This document shows positions 23,162 to 35,776 of a DNA stretch of 64,000 bases, in pieces. The stretch lies in the NCBI RefSeq assembly GCF_032854445.1, contig NC_088295.1, forward strand, positions 30,004,470 through 30,068,469. Reading direction: 5' to 3'. Source of the stretch: Liolophura sinensis. Lineage: Eukaryota; Mollusca; Polyplacophora; Chitonida; Chitonidae. The notes beneath the pieces were generated by a model. The model did no database searches. It saw nothing but the letters and a program-made list of their open reading frames with translations, and had not been told where the DNA came from. Both the position numbers and the translations under genes were made by a program. The first letter of the stretch is position 1, and each line of letters starts with the position of its first letter.

Positions 23162-23369
23162 GGCCTCCGCGGTCGAGTAGTAAGCGTGCCTGCGCGGCAC
23201 AATGGCTCGGGAGTATCTCACCATTAGGGTCGCTGTGCGTTCAGATCAGTTCATGTTAGCTCTCTACGGTCTTAAATGGGTTTCCTCCCACCATATTGCT
23301 GGTCGCCGTCTTATAACTGAACTATCCTTGAGTGAGGCATAAAACACGAATCAAATAAAAAATAAATAT
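23162..23369 (+). mobile_element. SINE-1 family, full-length copy
   Basis: Starts with the tRNA-like head GGCCTCCGCGGTCGAGTAG (A box region) and a B-box-like GTGCGTTCAGATC. The body follows (GGGTTTCCTCCCACCAT, TGCTGGTCGCCG) and then the tail (ATCAAATAAAAAATAAATA). It shows that SINE-1 is tRNA-derived. Confidence 0.85.
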
Positions 23370-26300
23370 TTTAACGCATGTAAATGAAAACACTGAATTT
23401 TGAGAAATCCTGTGATATTTTCTTTTCAGTCTGATGGTTCACCAATAGTTCACCTTCAAATGTCTTTTGAAATGTTGATGTGTATTACATAAGCTTAAAC
23501 AACTAAATGTTTCACAAATTGTTACATGCATTTAGCATCAGTTAGAAATATGTTTACATACATGGAGTTTTAGCCTTTATGTTTTTTGCATAATGGACCA
23601 CGCAAAAAATCCCCATTCTTAGTGAGAAACGGTACAAATGCGACACTTTTGCAATGCATTTCTTCATAAGATTTCTGTTTGTTATTTTGCATATCCATAA
23701 TTATATTTCTCTTTAAAGGCAATATCTCGACGTGAAAGTCGCTTCAAATAAAGACTAGTTGGATAGAAGTCTCGCAGATGAAGTACCGCGAGAGCGCCAG
23801 AGTCAATCCGTACAAATACATGCATCACGGAGACATGTCCAGATTAATCATGCCAGCCATGTCTCCGGGTAGTGTTTTAAGGCACCTGCTTGCACACTGC
23901 TAGCGCAGGGTTTCTTTTAATGCCGTGGAATGGAATTGTACGTATCTTGCATACACTCACAAGGGAAACGCGTACCGCTGACACTGACGACCATACCAGG
24001 GGATAATGAATGGACAATTGTTAGTCTTGTCATCAACGCAGTTTTTATTCTACGGATGATCAATATCTTCGGATAGATCGATACGTGTGCGTCACGTATC
24101 GTGTGTAGGTTGATTATCGCTTCATCGTGTCTTGTCATTAAGCGAGCCATCCCGTAAAATACTTATCTCACACTATCTGCTTCCAGGGTGCGATCCATCC
24201 GTCGATTGCTCGTGCTAAAGAGCTCGTATTTAATTGCTATAATAAAACGATGTGACAAAATTCTAGACCACTCAATGTATTACGTGACGGCAGGGGGAAT
24301 TGGGCGACTTAATGTTTTCCGTGGAAATTGACTGATCAGCCTTGTGGGAAAAATGAGGTATTATTCCACAGTATCCATTGCCAGGTAAACAAAAGAGCTG
24401 TAATAAGCTATAAATCCCGTGGGAAGATTCAGCCAAGCACTCCGTCCTGTGCACAGCCCTCGAACAGTTGTGGCTACTGGACACGTTGGTGTGTGGGGGG
24501 TGCCTGCGTCCAAGACTGACCCTACTGAGTACAGAAATGTGTTAGGATTCATCTGGTAATTCGTGTTAGATCACGCATAATCCGCACACACACACGCACA
24601 TATCATACATCGTAAATAAACTTCGGAGTATGCACTGCTTCCGTGTTTCTTACAGATTATATTAAAATGTGAAGCAATGCTGATTTGGATAAAGAGGAAT
24701 CAATCATGATTCGAAAATCTCTGCTTGGTGAACACGCCGATACGGATGTTCCCAGAACTCTTCGCCTTAAATAAGGCTTTCAAAGCTATATGTGTACTCG
24801 TTTGTTCTTTATGTGTAAGTGTGCTCATAAAACACTCACAAACAGTAATCGTTGGAGCAGAAAACAATCTGTTTTTTTTTTTTTCGTAATTTGGATTTAT
24901 TTGTGAGATGAATTCAAGTGTTTCAATCACTTATGGAATGAAGGCGCTTGTCGGGATTATTCTGTCTTCGGTTAGCTCCAAAGCAGACCAATTCCAAACT
25001 TCTTATAACCTCTGTGTTAAACTCTTAATAAAGATGGATGAGAATACAACGATAAGCACAGCTGCTGCCATACATTTCAAGCCTGTCTTTTACAATGTCC
25101 CAAGGCCGTTACATCAATTCATCAAGACAGTTTAAAATGCTGAAAGAAATTCTGCACATAGCGTTACAAATAACACAGGGACTATGGTCGTATGTTACGT
25201 GTTTAAACTCCACACTCATGTTGAACAATTTTATGTTGTAGCATTTAAGAAGATGTGACACGAACTCTTCCTGCTAAATATAACATAATTGCATCTATCC
25301 TATACTTAAAACTCCACGCCGCGCGCTTCTAAGGTGAAAGCATATCTAGTACAATTTTTCCCAGCTTTTATTTACCCAAATTGGTTTTTATATACATGTA
25401 TGTGTTATGTACCTCATGGATAGGCAACGTGACAATGTATTCTTATTATATAACACCATACTCAAGGATTTTTCTCTCATACGATTGTGAAGAGTCTCAT
25501 GTGTGTATAGGATACTAGGAAGCCGCAAACGTTTGACACCTTAATAGCAAACTTTCCAATATTTCACATCATACGTCACATTCTTGGTGGCAAAACGGCC
25601 TTTAAATATATTATCGATATAAATCAGGAATCTACTTCTACATCTCTGTTTTCATCAAACTAAAATCTGAACTCCTGCAACAATTGCTTATTATGTAGTG
25701 TTCTCTCAGTAGCATATATGGATCATGCAGGTGCAGTTCATTTTATTTCATATCTCTTTAAACATAAAAAGCAATAGTCGGTCATCTGTACTATATGATT
25801 CGCCATTAACGTCATCATTATTAATAAAAAAAATAACTACGTTGGGATATAAAAAACTCTGAAGAGCTTTATTCTAGCCAATATTTTTCTATATCAGTAC
25901 ACCTCTGTATGGTATAAATGGTATATTAGTGAATAAAAATCAATCAATCAATTTCCGAGAACAATAAAATCAGCGGAAACCTCCTAAATCCAGGATAGAA
26001 TAAGAACTTAAGGCCATGACTTGTTTAACCTAGCGATCAAGTAAAAAGCATCTTAACCACGTCCCAAACAATGCAAGTAACATTCGAGTAACTTAAAAGC
26101 ATTCTGAATCCAGTTTTCTGTACTGTACGCGGGTAGTCACAGCATCTGCGCTAGACCTCCTTCATCTATAAAACCATTGGATGTAAACATATATGTTTAA
26201 CTGAAGTATTCTTGAGTATGGTGTAAAGTACCTTTCAAACATACAAAGAAATTTTACAATATGCACAGGACAGGATAACAGAAAATTTACTCTTTCTCAA

Positions 26301-26830
26301 AGTTCACCATAAAAACATCCTATCTCTTTCCCTGAACGCCACTCATTACCCCCGCACGTGCGTAGGAATTCCAACGTCCCTTGACAAACTATTTACATAC
26401 ACTACATCTCTTGGGATAATACAATCTACACCATGGCAAAAATGCCCTATAAACTGGATTGTCCTCAAGTTGACCTAGCCCTTCCGTGAGCCAATTTGTC
26501 AGCTTTATGTTGCAGTTCACGGATCGCATCGTTTCGTGTTCCCATTAAGCGATTGTCTGAATGCTATTCTCTGCTCTGCAATGACTATTCTGCTGCAATA
26601 ATCAGAGAATGTCCCGGAGAACGTGCCGGTCATCTCTGCGGTTATCTCTACCTTATAAGTAACATAATAAATCTCACACAGACGTCAGATCGACCTCGCA
26701 GACTTGGTGCCAGCTACTGGTACGATGATTTATAACCCTGTCAAAGGAAATAAAAACAATGCCAAATTGCTGTCTATCATATCCGTGTGATATTGGGTAT
26801 TTGGCAGTGTTTTTTGATCCTATAAGACAT
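23370..26830. other. Gene-free DNA with decayed repeat fragments
   Basis: No coding sequence recognised. Near 26200-26240 a GAAGTATTCTTGAGTATGG stretch resembles the SINE-1 3' end. At 25915-25955 a (ATCA)n tail follows a GTATGGTATAAATGG motif and may end another retroposon. A short (CA)n tract is at 24587-24600. Confidence 0.4.
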
Positions 26831-26835
26831 TGTTA

Positions 26836-28092
26836 CCTCTTGTTCATACGTGATTCCCATGTTAACTTGTAGCAGGCTTTGTTCCCTAAAAAATGCTGGA
26901 AGTACCCTCTGAAACTGCTCACACGTAATTCCCACCTTACACTGTAGTAGACTTTGTCAGTTATAAAGTGCTGGAAGTACTTCTGAACGCGTTATACGCG
27001 ATTCCCAAGTTAAGCTACACGATATGTACCTCTCAAAATATTCATATGTGATTCCCATGTTAACTTGTAGTAGACTTTGATAGTTATAAAATGCTGTAGG
27101 TATGTCACTGCATGCTCATACGTGATTCCCTTGTTAACTTGTACTAAACTTTGTTAGTTATGAAATGATGGAGGCACGTCACTGCATGTTCATACGTGAT
27201 TCCCATGTCAACTTGTATTAGACTTTGTTAGTTATAAAATGCTGGAGGTACGTCACTTCATGACTGCATGTTCATACGTGATTCCCATGTTAACTTGTGG
27301 TAGACTTTGTTCGTTAAAAAGTGCTGAAGACACGTCCCAGCATGTTCATACGTGATTCCCTTGTTAACTTGTAGTAGACTTTGTTAGTTATGAAATGCCG
27401 GAGGTACGTCACTGCATGTTCATACGTGATTCCCTTGTTAACTTGTAGTAGACTTTGTTAGTTATGAAATGCCGGAGGTACGTCACTGCATGTTCATACG
27501 TGATTCCCTTGTTAACTTGTAGTAGACTTTGTTAGTTATGAAATGCCGGAGGTACGTCACTGCATGTTCATACGTGATTCCCATGTTAACTTGTAGTAGG
27601 CTTTGTTAGTTATAAAATGCTGAAAGTACGTGACTACGTGTTCATTTGTGATTCCCATGTTAACTTGTAGTAGGCTTTGTTCGTTATAAAATGCCGGAGG
27701 TACGTCACTGCATGTTCATACATGATTTCCATGTTAATTTGTAATAGACTTTGTTCGTTATAAAGTACTGAAGACACTTCCCAGCATGTTCATACGTGTT
27801 TCCCTTGTTTACATGTAGTCGACTTTTTTAGTTATAAAATGTTGGAGGTACTTTTGAACGTGATTCCCATGTTAACTTGTAGCAGACTTACCGATAGTTA
27901 TAAAATGCTTGAGCTACTTCTGAACGTGTTTTACGTGATTCCCATTTTAACTTTGTTGAAGATTTGCTATTTGATTGGTGCTGTACGTCATATTGAAAAC
28001 TATTCCATTTACACGACGGCGGTTAATTGTAGCAGACTTACCGTTAGTTATAGAATGTTAGACGTTCGGAGACCCTTTCAATCCATGCAGAG
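26836..28092. repeat. Minisatellite, 74-bp period, about 16 units
   Basis: The unit contains CATACGTGATTCCCATGTTA, then ACTTGTAGTAGACTTTG, then ATAAAATGCTGGAGGTACG. Unit starts at 27347, 27421, 27495 and 27569 are exactly 74 bases apart and those units are almost identical. Units towards both ends are more diverged and some are shortened, the pattern expected when an array turns over from its centre. No open frame runs through it. Confidence 0.92.
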
Positions 28093-30880
28093 ATAGTTAC
28101 TTTAGAACAGGTAGGAAAGAAAATGGTGTGCATCGACAATATGTGTTATAAACTTAGAAATGAAGGCACCTGCAGGTAACCTATCAAAATTTAACCATTG
28201 CTTTCAGCATTTATGTAAACGGTTACCTTTGGCCATAGTGCTGATAGCGGGCTTGAAATGCCTCACGTCCCATCCAGTGAGTGTACAGCATGTGTACTGA
28301 AGATCATTATCAAACTTCCTACAAAAGCCGTCTACGTTTTTTGCCCTGAAGCAAAGGTTGCCACCTAATAAACATGGGCTGATAGATAGAGTCAGCTCTT
28401 TGGGACGACAACCTTTTAATACTGGGAGGCAATTCAAAGGTATTAAAACCCAGGACGTCTATCCACTTAACATTTTGACAGAATGTTACCGCCATCGGCC
28501 ATTTAGTACTGAGCCAGTGCTCTGATTGGATAGCTGATTTGGTGCAGTGGAGAATCCCTGTAGTAGCTAATAGCGGAATTAAGCCGTGTGCTTTACTGGA
28601 CTGATATATAAGGCAATTTTGTGATCACTGCAGGAAACACCAATGCTGTGTTAATAAAGTCAGGAAGTAAACAGGGAGTGTTTATCTCAAGTCTTAAACT
28701 AAAACATTAACAGACAATTGCTGTGAAATGGGATTTTACATTGCATTCAAACGAGTTGATGGAAATGTAACATACTAGCTGAGAAATTTTATCCAAACTT
28801 TACCCATGCGGTACTGGATGCGATGGGCTGATTGTAGGAAACACAACGTACTTTTGGTAGCGCACTTGTTTGCAGGAAATCATTTATGTAGTAAATTTGT
28901 TTTTTCTATTACTTAAAAGGTGTGATTTAAAGGTTCCAATGTATATGACCAACATAATAAAGCGGTCTTATTACCAGTTGTTAGATAAACATGTATGTTA
29001 CAAATAAACATTATTCATTAATTTAAATGTTAAACATCTGTTGTTGTTTTTAATGTACGAATGGAAATATCGGTCACATATGCATAACTGTATTAGGTCA
29101 AGGCAACCACTCGGTACAAATGTATTTGTTTGTGTAACTTCCTCTTCTTTGCTCTAGTTGAACATGTACAACAGTACGAAACCTGACAGGTAGCTGACGA
29201 CATGGAGATTGTAAGCTGCACTACAGCTTTAAATCATATTAGGTGTTACTCAGAGGTGTTACCAGCGCCCAATGAAGCCTTCTAGTCCTAGTGTCGATTC
29301 AATTTCACTAGAAAGGCTTCAGTGCCCGTTTTGTTTCATTCTGTGTTTGGAATGAGAAATGAGATGCGTCATCATTTGAACTCCTGATATGGAAAGAAAA
29401 TAAGATCAAGCTCAAATATCGTTAGTGAGAAACTGTGATAATGGAAGGGATAAAAGGACGTGTTTCTCTTCATTTTGGACAAAGCTCTCAGACTCACGAT
29501 AGCGGCACTCGTGCGGGCAAAAACCCTCCAATAAACGTCTCTGGCCAATCCGGGTTTAACCTAATTTAGTACAGTCACAACCACACACTGAGACAAGGGT
29601 GAGATTGTCTACGAAATCTTGCACTTCCTCTTAAACCATCTACGTGGATTCAGGACAAAGTTCAATCACTCATTTTAGCTTTGATACGTCGTTGCCAAAA
29701 TATAGAAAAGGAATTTATTATAACACTAATTAGCAATCAGAGCTTGTTTTATGCTTTCGCTTGCAGAACCTTACAAATGCATATCACGCCAATTTAGGTT
29801 CTGTGTCTGGTAGGGTTGTGAGTGCCAATACTTACAAAATCTCTTGCACACTGCCTTTTCTATGAAGTAATTCGTTCGCCGCGTTTAATGTTGGTTATTG
29901 CTAAACGCTAAATATCCCCGCATTCTGTCAGTACTGCTAAGTAACTTGTTAGCCGCTCGTTGTCACTTATGGGTGACGTGAGGCTAACAGACACACATGC
30001 ATTACAGAGCCCCGTCTTAATGAGTAGAATACGAGCAGCGAATTCCAAACCTCAAAGGACGGGTTTATATATGTACAAGGCGAACATCTGGCTTGGGATG
30101 TTAACACTATATTAATCCAAACCGTAATTGCGTCCTTTAAACTTGCTGTCCAGTGGCTCACCTCTGAACTAAGACCGCTGTGAAGATGTTACTCGGGATT
30201 TATCACCGACGGCAATGAGGCCAAAACCCCCTGTACTTCCAAACACGCAACAAACCAAATGACGTTATAAATGCCTGTAATATGTTCTCGCCCTTGTCAG
30301 AATTTCTGATAAATCTAAGAAAGTTGGCGTTCGTAGCTATGTTGGCGTCGTGTAAGCGTTGCGGTGGCTTTTAGAAGTGGGCAGAACTGTAAAGACGTAG
30401 ACTGTTAGTAGCCAAGACTTTATACATGCCGCAATTTAATACGAAAGGTGGTGGCGGTGGAAGGATTTTGAATGTCTGGCCGGCCACTGGCAGCGGACTG
30501 GTCCAGGTGCTGATCCTTTACAATTGCACGGCGTCTGTTCGACAGGCAATCATCCATCTAATTAGAATGGACAAATGTATCATTATGAGCCAATGGGCTC
30601 CTGTGATTGGTCAAGTCGCCGTTTTAAGAAGCCTGTCTATTCAGACGAAGGGGGCAGCGTGAAAGAACCCGGCTTAGAAAACACTTTGATCGATGGTTAA
30701 CTGTACCCTCTTGTACTCGTGGGGAATCGCTATAAGTCCGTGGAGGCTAATCTAAGGGTGTTTATTTTGTTACCGGGGCTCAAGGAGACTAGTCGCTTCA
30801 CTTTGCCAGTCTGAGCCAGAGGCAGTTACACGCGTACTGGCCGCCTTTATCGAAGATAACACCCGTCTTACCGCAACTAT
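28093..30880. other. Gene-free DNA upstream of the GPCR gene
   Basis: No coding sequence or repeat recognised. Reading frames are at most 78 codons. It presumably holds the receptor's promoter and perhaps 5' untranslated exons, but I see no convincing TATA box or splice signal. CCAAT/ATTGG motifs occur near 30590-30612. Confidence 0.4.
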
Positions 30881-30954
30881 CACGCTGAAGGCGACAGATT
30901 GATTTCCACGGAGAAACATCAAAGTTTGCTGATTTTACCATCACATCGACAAAA

Positions 30955-32121
30955 ATGACTTTGGATGCGGAGGGAAACAGTTCTGTTACTTTGGACTTTA
31001 CCAGTGGAGACCAGAGTGATGTGTCGCAAGATGTCGCAAGTAATCTAACGGAACCTCCCGGAGATGCTCCTCTCGCCTTCCAGCCTATGGTCGCGGCCTA
31101 TGTCGTCCCAGTCCTGTTCGGAATCATATTTGTTGTCGGTGTGGTAGGTAATGGGACATTAATATTTGCAGTGATTCGTAATAAGAAAATGCGAAATGTG
31201 CCAAATATTTACATTTTATCTCTGGCTATCGGCGATCTGCTACTCATTTTGACATCTGTACCCATTTCGGCTACACTGTACAGTTTTACAATATGGCCTT
31301 TTGGAGAGCCGTTTTGTCAGTTTAACCACTTCATGCAGACTCTTTCTCTGGGGGTATCCGTGTTTACCTTGACAGCCTTGAGTGGTGATCGCTACACAGT
31401 TATTGTTAACCCCATGAGTAAGCACACTGGCAACCCCACCTTCAGAACGTTTGCTGTGGCCATTGGGATATGGGTAATTTCAGCTATTCTCGCCATACCG
31501 GACCTGTTGTCATCGGAAGTGTACAGACACCAAGAGAAAAACAATACAAGGGCGCCGTTTATTCCAATTTGTGACCTATACCGAAAAGACTGGCCGATTT
31601 GGTATCCTAAATTCCACGTCATGTTCCGATTTTGTGTGTATTTCGCCATACCTGTGGTTATCATTGGATTCTTCTACGTGATGATGGCACACATGTTGCT
31701 ACTTAGCGGGAACACCATTCCTGGAGATGGTGATATGAAACAGCACAAGCAGAGACAGATTGAAGCCAGGGAAAAGGTGGCCAAGGTTGTTCTATCATTT
31801 GTGGTCATATTCGTCATATGTTGGTTTCCTCGACATATCTACCTTATCTGGTATCACTACGACCCATCTGGCTTTAATACATTTTGGCATGTTTTTAAGA
31901 TAACTGCTTACTGTTTCTGCTTCATCAATTCATGTGTTAACCCCATGGCTTTGTATTTTCTAAGCCGACAATTCCGACGTCTCTATAACAACTACCTGTT
32001 TTGTCTGTGCATACAAGATCAGTACTCGAGGATGGACCAGTCTACCATGCACAAGTTCAGCAGCACTGTACGAAGAACCAGTACCAGTATGACTATAGTT
32101 CAGTCCCAGTCCATGTGCTGA
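30955..32121 (+). CDS. Neuropeptide GPCR, CCHamide/bombesin/GGNG-receptor type
   Basis: A 388-residue seven-transmembrane receptor in one exon. The N-terminus carries glycosylation sites N8 and N30. TM1 spans about 46-74 (GVVGNGTLIF, N66) and TM2 85-109 (LSLAIGDLLL, D94). C121 probably pairs with C206. TM3 ends in SGDRY (144-147) and TM4 spans 164-185. A further sequon lies at N196 in loop 2. TM5 spans 225-250, TM6 275-300 (ICWFPRH, 288-294) and TM7 313-337 (NSCVNPMALYFLS). Cysteines 350 and 352 are probable palmitoylation sites. The stretch GVSVFTLTALSGDRY and the CWFPRH/NSCVNP motifs are typical of the bombesin, CCHamide and invertebrate GGNG (excitatory peptide) receptor group, which usually signals through Gq. 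The subfamily call is family knowledge; the ligand is inference. An in-frame TGA at 30886-30888 and AAA before the ATG support this start. Length is normal and no defects are seen. Confidence 0.93.
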   Translation: MTLDAEGNSSVTLDFTSGDQSDVSQDVASNLTEPPGDAPLAFQPMVAAYVVPVLFGIIFVVGVVGNGTLIFAVIRNKKMRNVPNIYILSLAIGDLLLILTSVPISATLYSFTIWPFGEPFCQFNHFMQTLSLGVSVFTLTALSGDRYTVIVNPMSKHTGNPTFRTFAVAIGIWVISAILAIPDLLSSEVYRHQEKNNTRAPFIPICDLYRKDWPIWYPKFHVMFRFCVYFAIPVVIIGFFYVMMAHMLLLSGNTIPGDGDMKQHKQRQIEAREKVAKVVLSFVVIFVICWFPRHIYLIWYHYDPSGFNTFWHVFKITAYCFCFINSCVNPMALYFLSRQFRRLYNNYLFCLCIQDQYSRMDQSTMHKFSSTVRRTSTSMTIVQSQSMC

Positions 32122-33090
32122 GTCCTCTTTCATATTCTAGCCATCAGATGGGGCTGGCCAAGTCCCAGTCTTTTTGTGACCTAATGTTACTCGGGCGTGC
32201 TGTGTTTTCTTTACGTTAGTTACATCATGAATTGTAACGATCATGTAACTGGGCATGAGACTTTAACTTTGGCTTTGACCCCCCCCCACAAACACACACA
32301 CTCACACACCCATCCCCTACAAAAAAATGAACTCTCGTAAGTCGACGTTATTTTATGACTCGAAGTAAATATTGAAGGGCAGATTTTGGCATTTGCTCAT
32401 GCAGTGGGCGTTCTTTGACGAAGGTGGACCACTTTTTATGTATGGACGTTCTTCTAGAACGCCAGTCTTTGTCCGCTTAGAGGCCGTCTTCAGTATATCC
32501 GCTTGTTTACCTATGGATGACGTTTGAAGGAATATGGCTAAACACAAAATGTAAATATCGCCTGAAGAGGGACTGTCACGAACTTCCGCTAGAGAATAAC
32601 TTGGAGATATACAATGCATATTTCATTGTTTTGTTTCTTGATGGAAATGGAAGATGACTTGCTCTCATGTTGTAGGCAGATTTTTATTATAAATGTGGTA
32701 GATGTGCTCGTAAAAGTGAAAGTAAAAGTCCTGTACATGCCTGTGTATTGCGTAGCGTAATGCATTACTGTTTTGTCTTTTAAATACAGTTAGCATATTC
32801 CGTAGCAACGAGAGTAGTATGAACATAATGTTAAATAACTTTTACAATAAAGTATTTTTGTCTGTTGTTGAACTTTACAAAATCTTTTTCTTTTTCTGCG
32901 TTTGCTGTTAAGAACTTTATAATTTTTAGCCCGGATTATTTCTGACAAGCCTGTCTATTGTACATTCGTGTAATAACCAGATTTATTATTTGTTGTTTGG
33001 CAGATTGAACATTTTGGTAACACGTATGTATTGCAAAAGAAGTGTAAACATTTCTTTTTAATGTAAACATCGTCATAATAAACAAAAAGA
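32122..33090 (+). other. 3' untranslated region of the GPCR gene
   Basis: No other gene follows. AATAAA at 32846-32851 has a GT-rich stretch (TTTTTGTCTGTTGTTG) just after it, a good poly(A) site giving a 3' UTR of about 0.75 kb. A second AATAAA lies at 33077-33082. A C-run followed by CA-rich simple sequence occupies 32280-32312. Confidence 0.6.
32846..32851 (+). terminator. Poly(A) signal for the GPCR transcript
   Basis: AATAAA followed within 15-25 bases by a GT-rich downstream element. Confidence 0.55.
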
Positions 33091-33825
33091 TAAACATTTC
33101 ACACGCAATTTATAATTGCTAATTATCTGCACAGGACAATTTTGACAGATATTTAGCAATTTCTAAGACTTCCTTATAACCAAGTCCACCACGGGAAGGA
33201 GTTTGTTTTGTGCATTATGTATGCCAATCGTGTTTATACGCCAGGTAATAAATGCTTCCGGCATACTGAGAGTTACCGCATTAAAAGCCGTCAACCTGTC
33301 TTCAAATAATGACCCCAGGAAAAGCAAAAACAGGGAAAAGAGCTAAAATGGATGCTAAATGTTCCTGCCGTTGTTTTAAAAAAGTGACATGATAACATTT
33401 TGATAACAACCTGCTGGTATTTTCTGTCAAGACTAGTAGAAAAAATATCATCCTTTTTACTCTCACGGTCTTGTGCCGGCAAATGATGTTTACAGAATGC
33501 AGTGGTTTTTCGCTGGTAAATGCTTACAGTACGAAGTACCGTTTCTTGATAAAATGCAGCGACTTGCTTGATCTGTATGTTTTTTCTATTGGGTAGGTTT
33601 TCTGTTAGAGAGACATCTTAAACCACCGCACAAAGATCACCACACCTAGTACAGGCTGTTAGAGAGTTGCTGTCTACTTCATGTGTATTATAAGCTTACA
33701 TGACAACAATTTCACTGTTTTGTAAGACAGCAACACCATTGTTTAAGTATCAACACTGTCAGCTGAGAAATTCAATGCTAAGAACAGAAAAACCTCTTTG
33801 CACCAATTGTTCAGACTGCGTTGAC

Positions 33826-34153
33826 CGTCCCCGATAGCAGGGTTGGTAGAGCGTCAGCTTCGGGACCGCTAGATCCAGGGTCAATCCTGGGTTGGGTCAC
33901 ACCTAAGACTTCTAAAGAGGAAGTTGTAACACTCTCGCTCGGTTGACCCGTATCAGTATAATGGCTCGGGCGGGCGGCTTCCTTGCCTTCGGTAGTAGTC
34001 TCAGTGAAGTAGCACTAGATAAATGAGTGGTGGAAAACCGTCAGCAACAAGGAGGCATATTACACGTACATGCACCCTAAGGACTCATTCGTTGCAATAT
34101 GACTGAAAAATTGTTCAGTACGACGTTAAACCCAAAGCATTCACTCACTCAAA
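33826..34153 (+). mobile_element. SINE-2 family, full-length copy
   Basis: About 328 bp. The tRNA-like head has A-box-like GTTGGTAGAGCG and B-box-like GGGTCAATCCTGG. The unique middle (ACCCGTATCAGTATAATGGC, then TGCACCCTAAGGACTCATTC) also occurs in the minus-strand copy at 45324-45675. The tail is ACGACGTTAAACCCAAA followed by (CACT)n. Confidence 0.9.
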
Positions 34154-34526
34154 CTGGGTTGTACGGGACAAGACGTTACCTGGTTAAGTCATAGATACTG
34201 ATAGAAACAGCTAAGAGGGCTTCAAGAAAACCACAGCTGTCGGATTCATTTATTTTAATTAGGTTTCTTCATTCTTAAGACTTATGTAATAGAATTCAAA
34301 GCAGGAACTTGAAACCTCCAATCCACTTGTCAGTTAATTGTCGCCATGATATTACTGAAGTACGTCTGTAATGGTGTTCAACCACAAACCTATCTGGTCT
34401 GTCAGAATTATTAACTTGCCCATCAGTACCTTGCACACACGTCATTGTTTCATCATTTATCTAGCCGACAGCGCTGAGGATTCACAGAGATGAACTAAAC
34501 ACATCAACTTGATCAAAGGTTAATCA

Positions 34527-34675
34527 GGTTTTTTCAGCAACCTGCGGGTCGTCGTGAGTCCCCCCTGGATCTGCACGGTTTCCTCCCACCATAATGGTGG
34601 CCGCCGTAATATAAGTGAAGTATTCTTGAGTACGGTTTTAAAACCAATTAAATAAATAAACAAATAAATAAACCA
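34527..34675 (+). mobile_element. SINE-1 family, 3' part
   Basis: GCAACCTGCGGGTCGTCGTG, then GGTTTCCTCCCACCATAATG, GTGGCCGCCGTAATATAAG and an (AATAAATAAACAA)n tail. The tRNA-like head is missing. Confidence 0.85.
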
Positions 34676-35519
34676 AACCATTCTAAGGATAAGAAATATT
34701 TTACCTTTTAGACAATATATTCCCTGTTGGCCTAGCAAAAGTCCATTATGCTTTTGACAGTATTGGGCTAAAGCCTTCAGATTTTTTCGCCATGTTATAG
34801 GCCCTTTTACCTTAAAGTGGGTTGAAAGTATCACGAAATAGAAACGATTCTGTTGTTTGAAGGTTACTTCGTTGTATGGAGCTAAATGTGAGTTTCCCTA
34901 TTGGGTTAGACAAAGGCGAACTGATACGTGAAGTCGTGATATTCCGTTCATACAAAGCAATCTAGAGTCACAGGTTCGTTACACGAACATTTGTCTTTGG
35001 TCATTACTTTTCTGTTGCAAAGCGGTCTGTGCTCGTCAAAAATCCAGCAAATCTTTCTCCGAGATTACGAATTTCTGCCCATTGCATACGGTACAGGGAA
35101 CATAATCTGTTCTTATGAAGGGAATCGATATACTCGAATATGAGATATTCGTTCAACCGTCAGATATTTGGAAAACCATATTTTATAACAGCATGGACTA
35201 TGAAAAAAATTGCATTTATGTCTATATTTTATATGGCAATTGTAAATCCAAAGTGGTCGGAGAATAGATTCTTGTTCTTATCTTGTACAAGGGAACAACG
35301 CTCGTACCTATCAGCTTGAGAGATCTTAATTGAATTATTATAACAAGATTGTGTGTAACTTACCTCTATTCTTCAGCAGTTTTATGTGACTGACAGCGGT
35401 CTGCAATACCGTTCTATATTTGTATATATACGTATATCCCGTTCTCCTGTCCATTGGGTTTCTGCGCTACCAGGCGGTCTTTTCCCTTATGGGAAAGTTT
35501 ATGTTGGCAGATCATTGTA

Positions 35520-35776
35520 AATAAATTTATTTATATTTATCTGATTGGTGTTTTACGCCGTACTCAAGAATATTTCAGTTATATGTCGGCGGCCGGCATT
35601 ATGATGTGAGGGAACCGCGCACAGCCCAGGGCAAACTGATAGGCAGACTTCCCCACGGCCGGAGAGGAAGCTAGCATGAGCTGGATCTAAACTCACAACG
35701 ACTGCATTGGTGAGAGGCTCTTGGGTCATGTCCCCGTGCTAGCGTGCTAACCCCACTCGGTCACGGAGGCCTTCGT
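35520..35776 (-). mobile_element. SINE-1 family, full-length copy
   Basis: On the minus strand it starts with the tRNA-like head GGCCTCCGTGACCGAGTGGG at 35776. It continues through AGAGCCTCTCACCAATGCAG, the B-box-like GTGAGTTTAGATCC, the body and the A-rich tail at 35520. This is the best full-length SINE-1 in the window (about 257 bp). Confidence 0.9.

Noticed and set aside
23162-23240. Functional tRNA gene at the SINE-1 head
   Set aside because: Only promoter boxes and a partial tRNA likeness are kept. The same head occurs at 35776 fused to the same body.
26836-28092. CRISPR array
   Set aside because: Units are contiguous 74-bp repeats without unique spacers, in a clearly metazoan genome.
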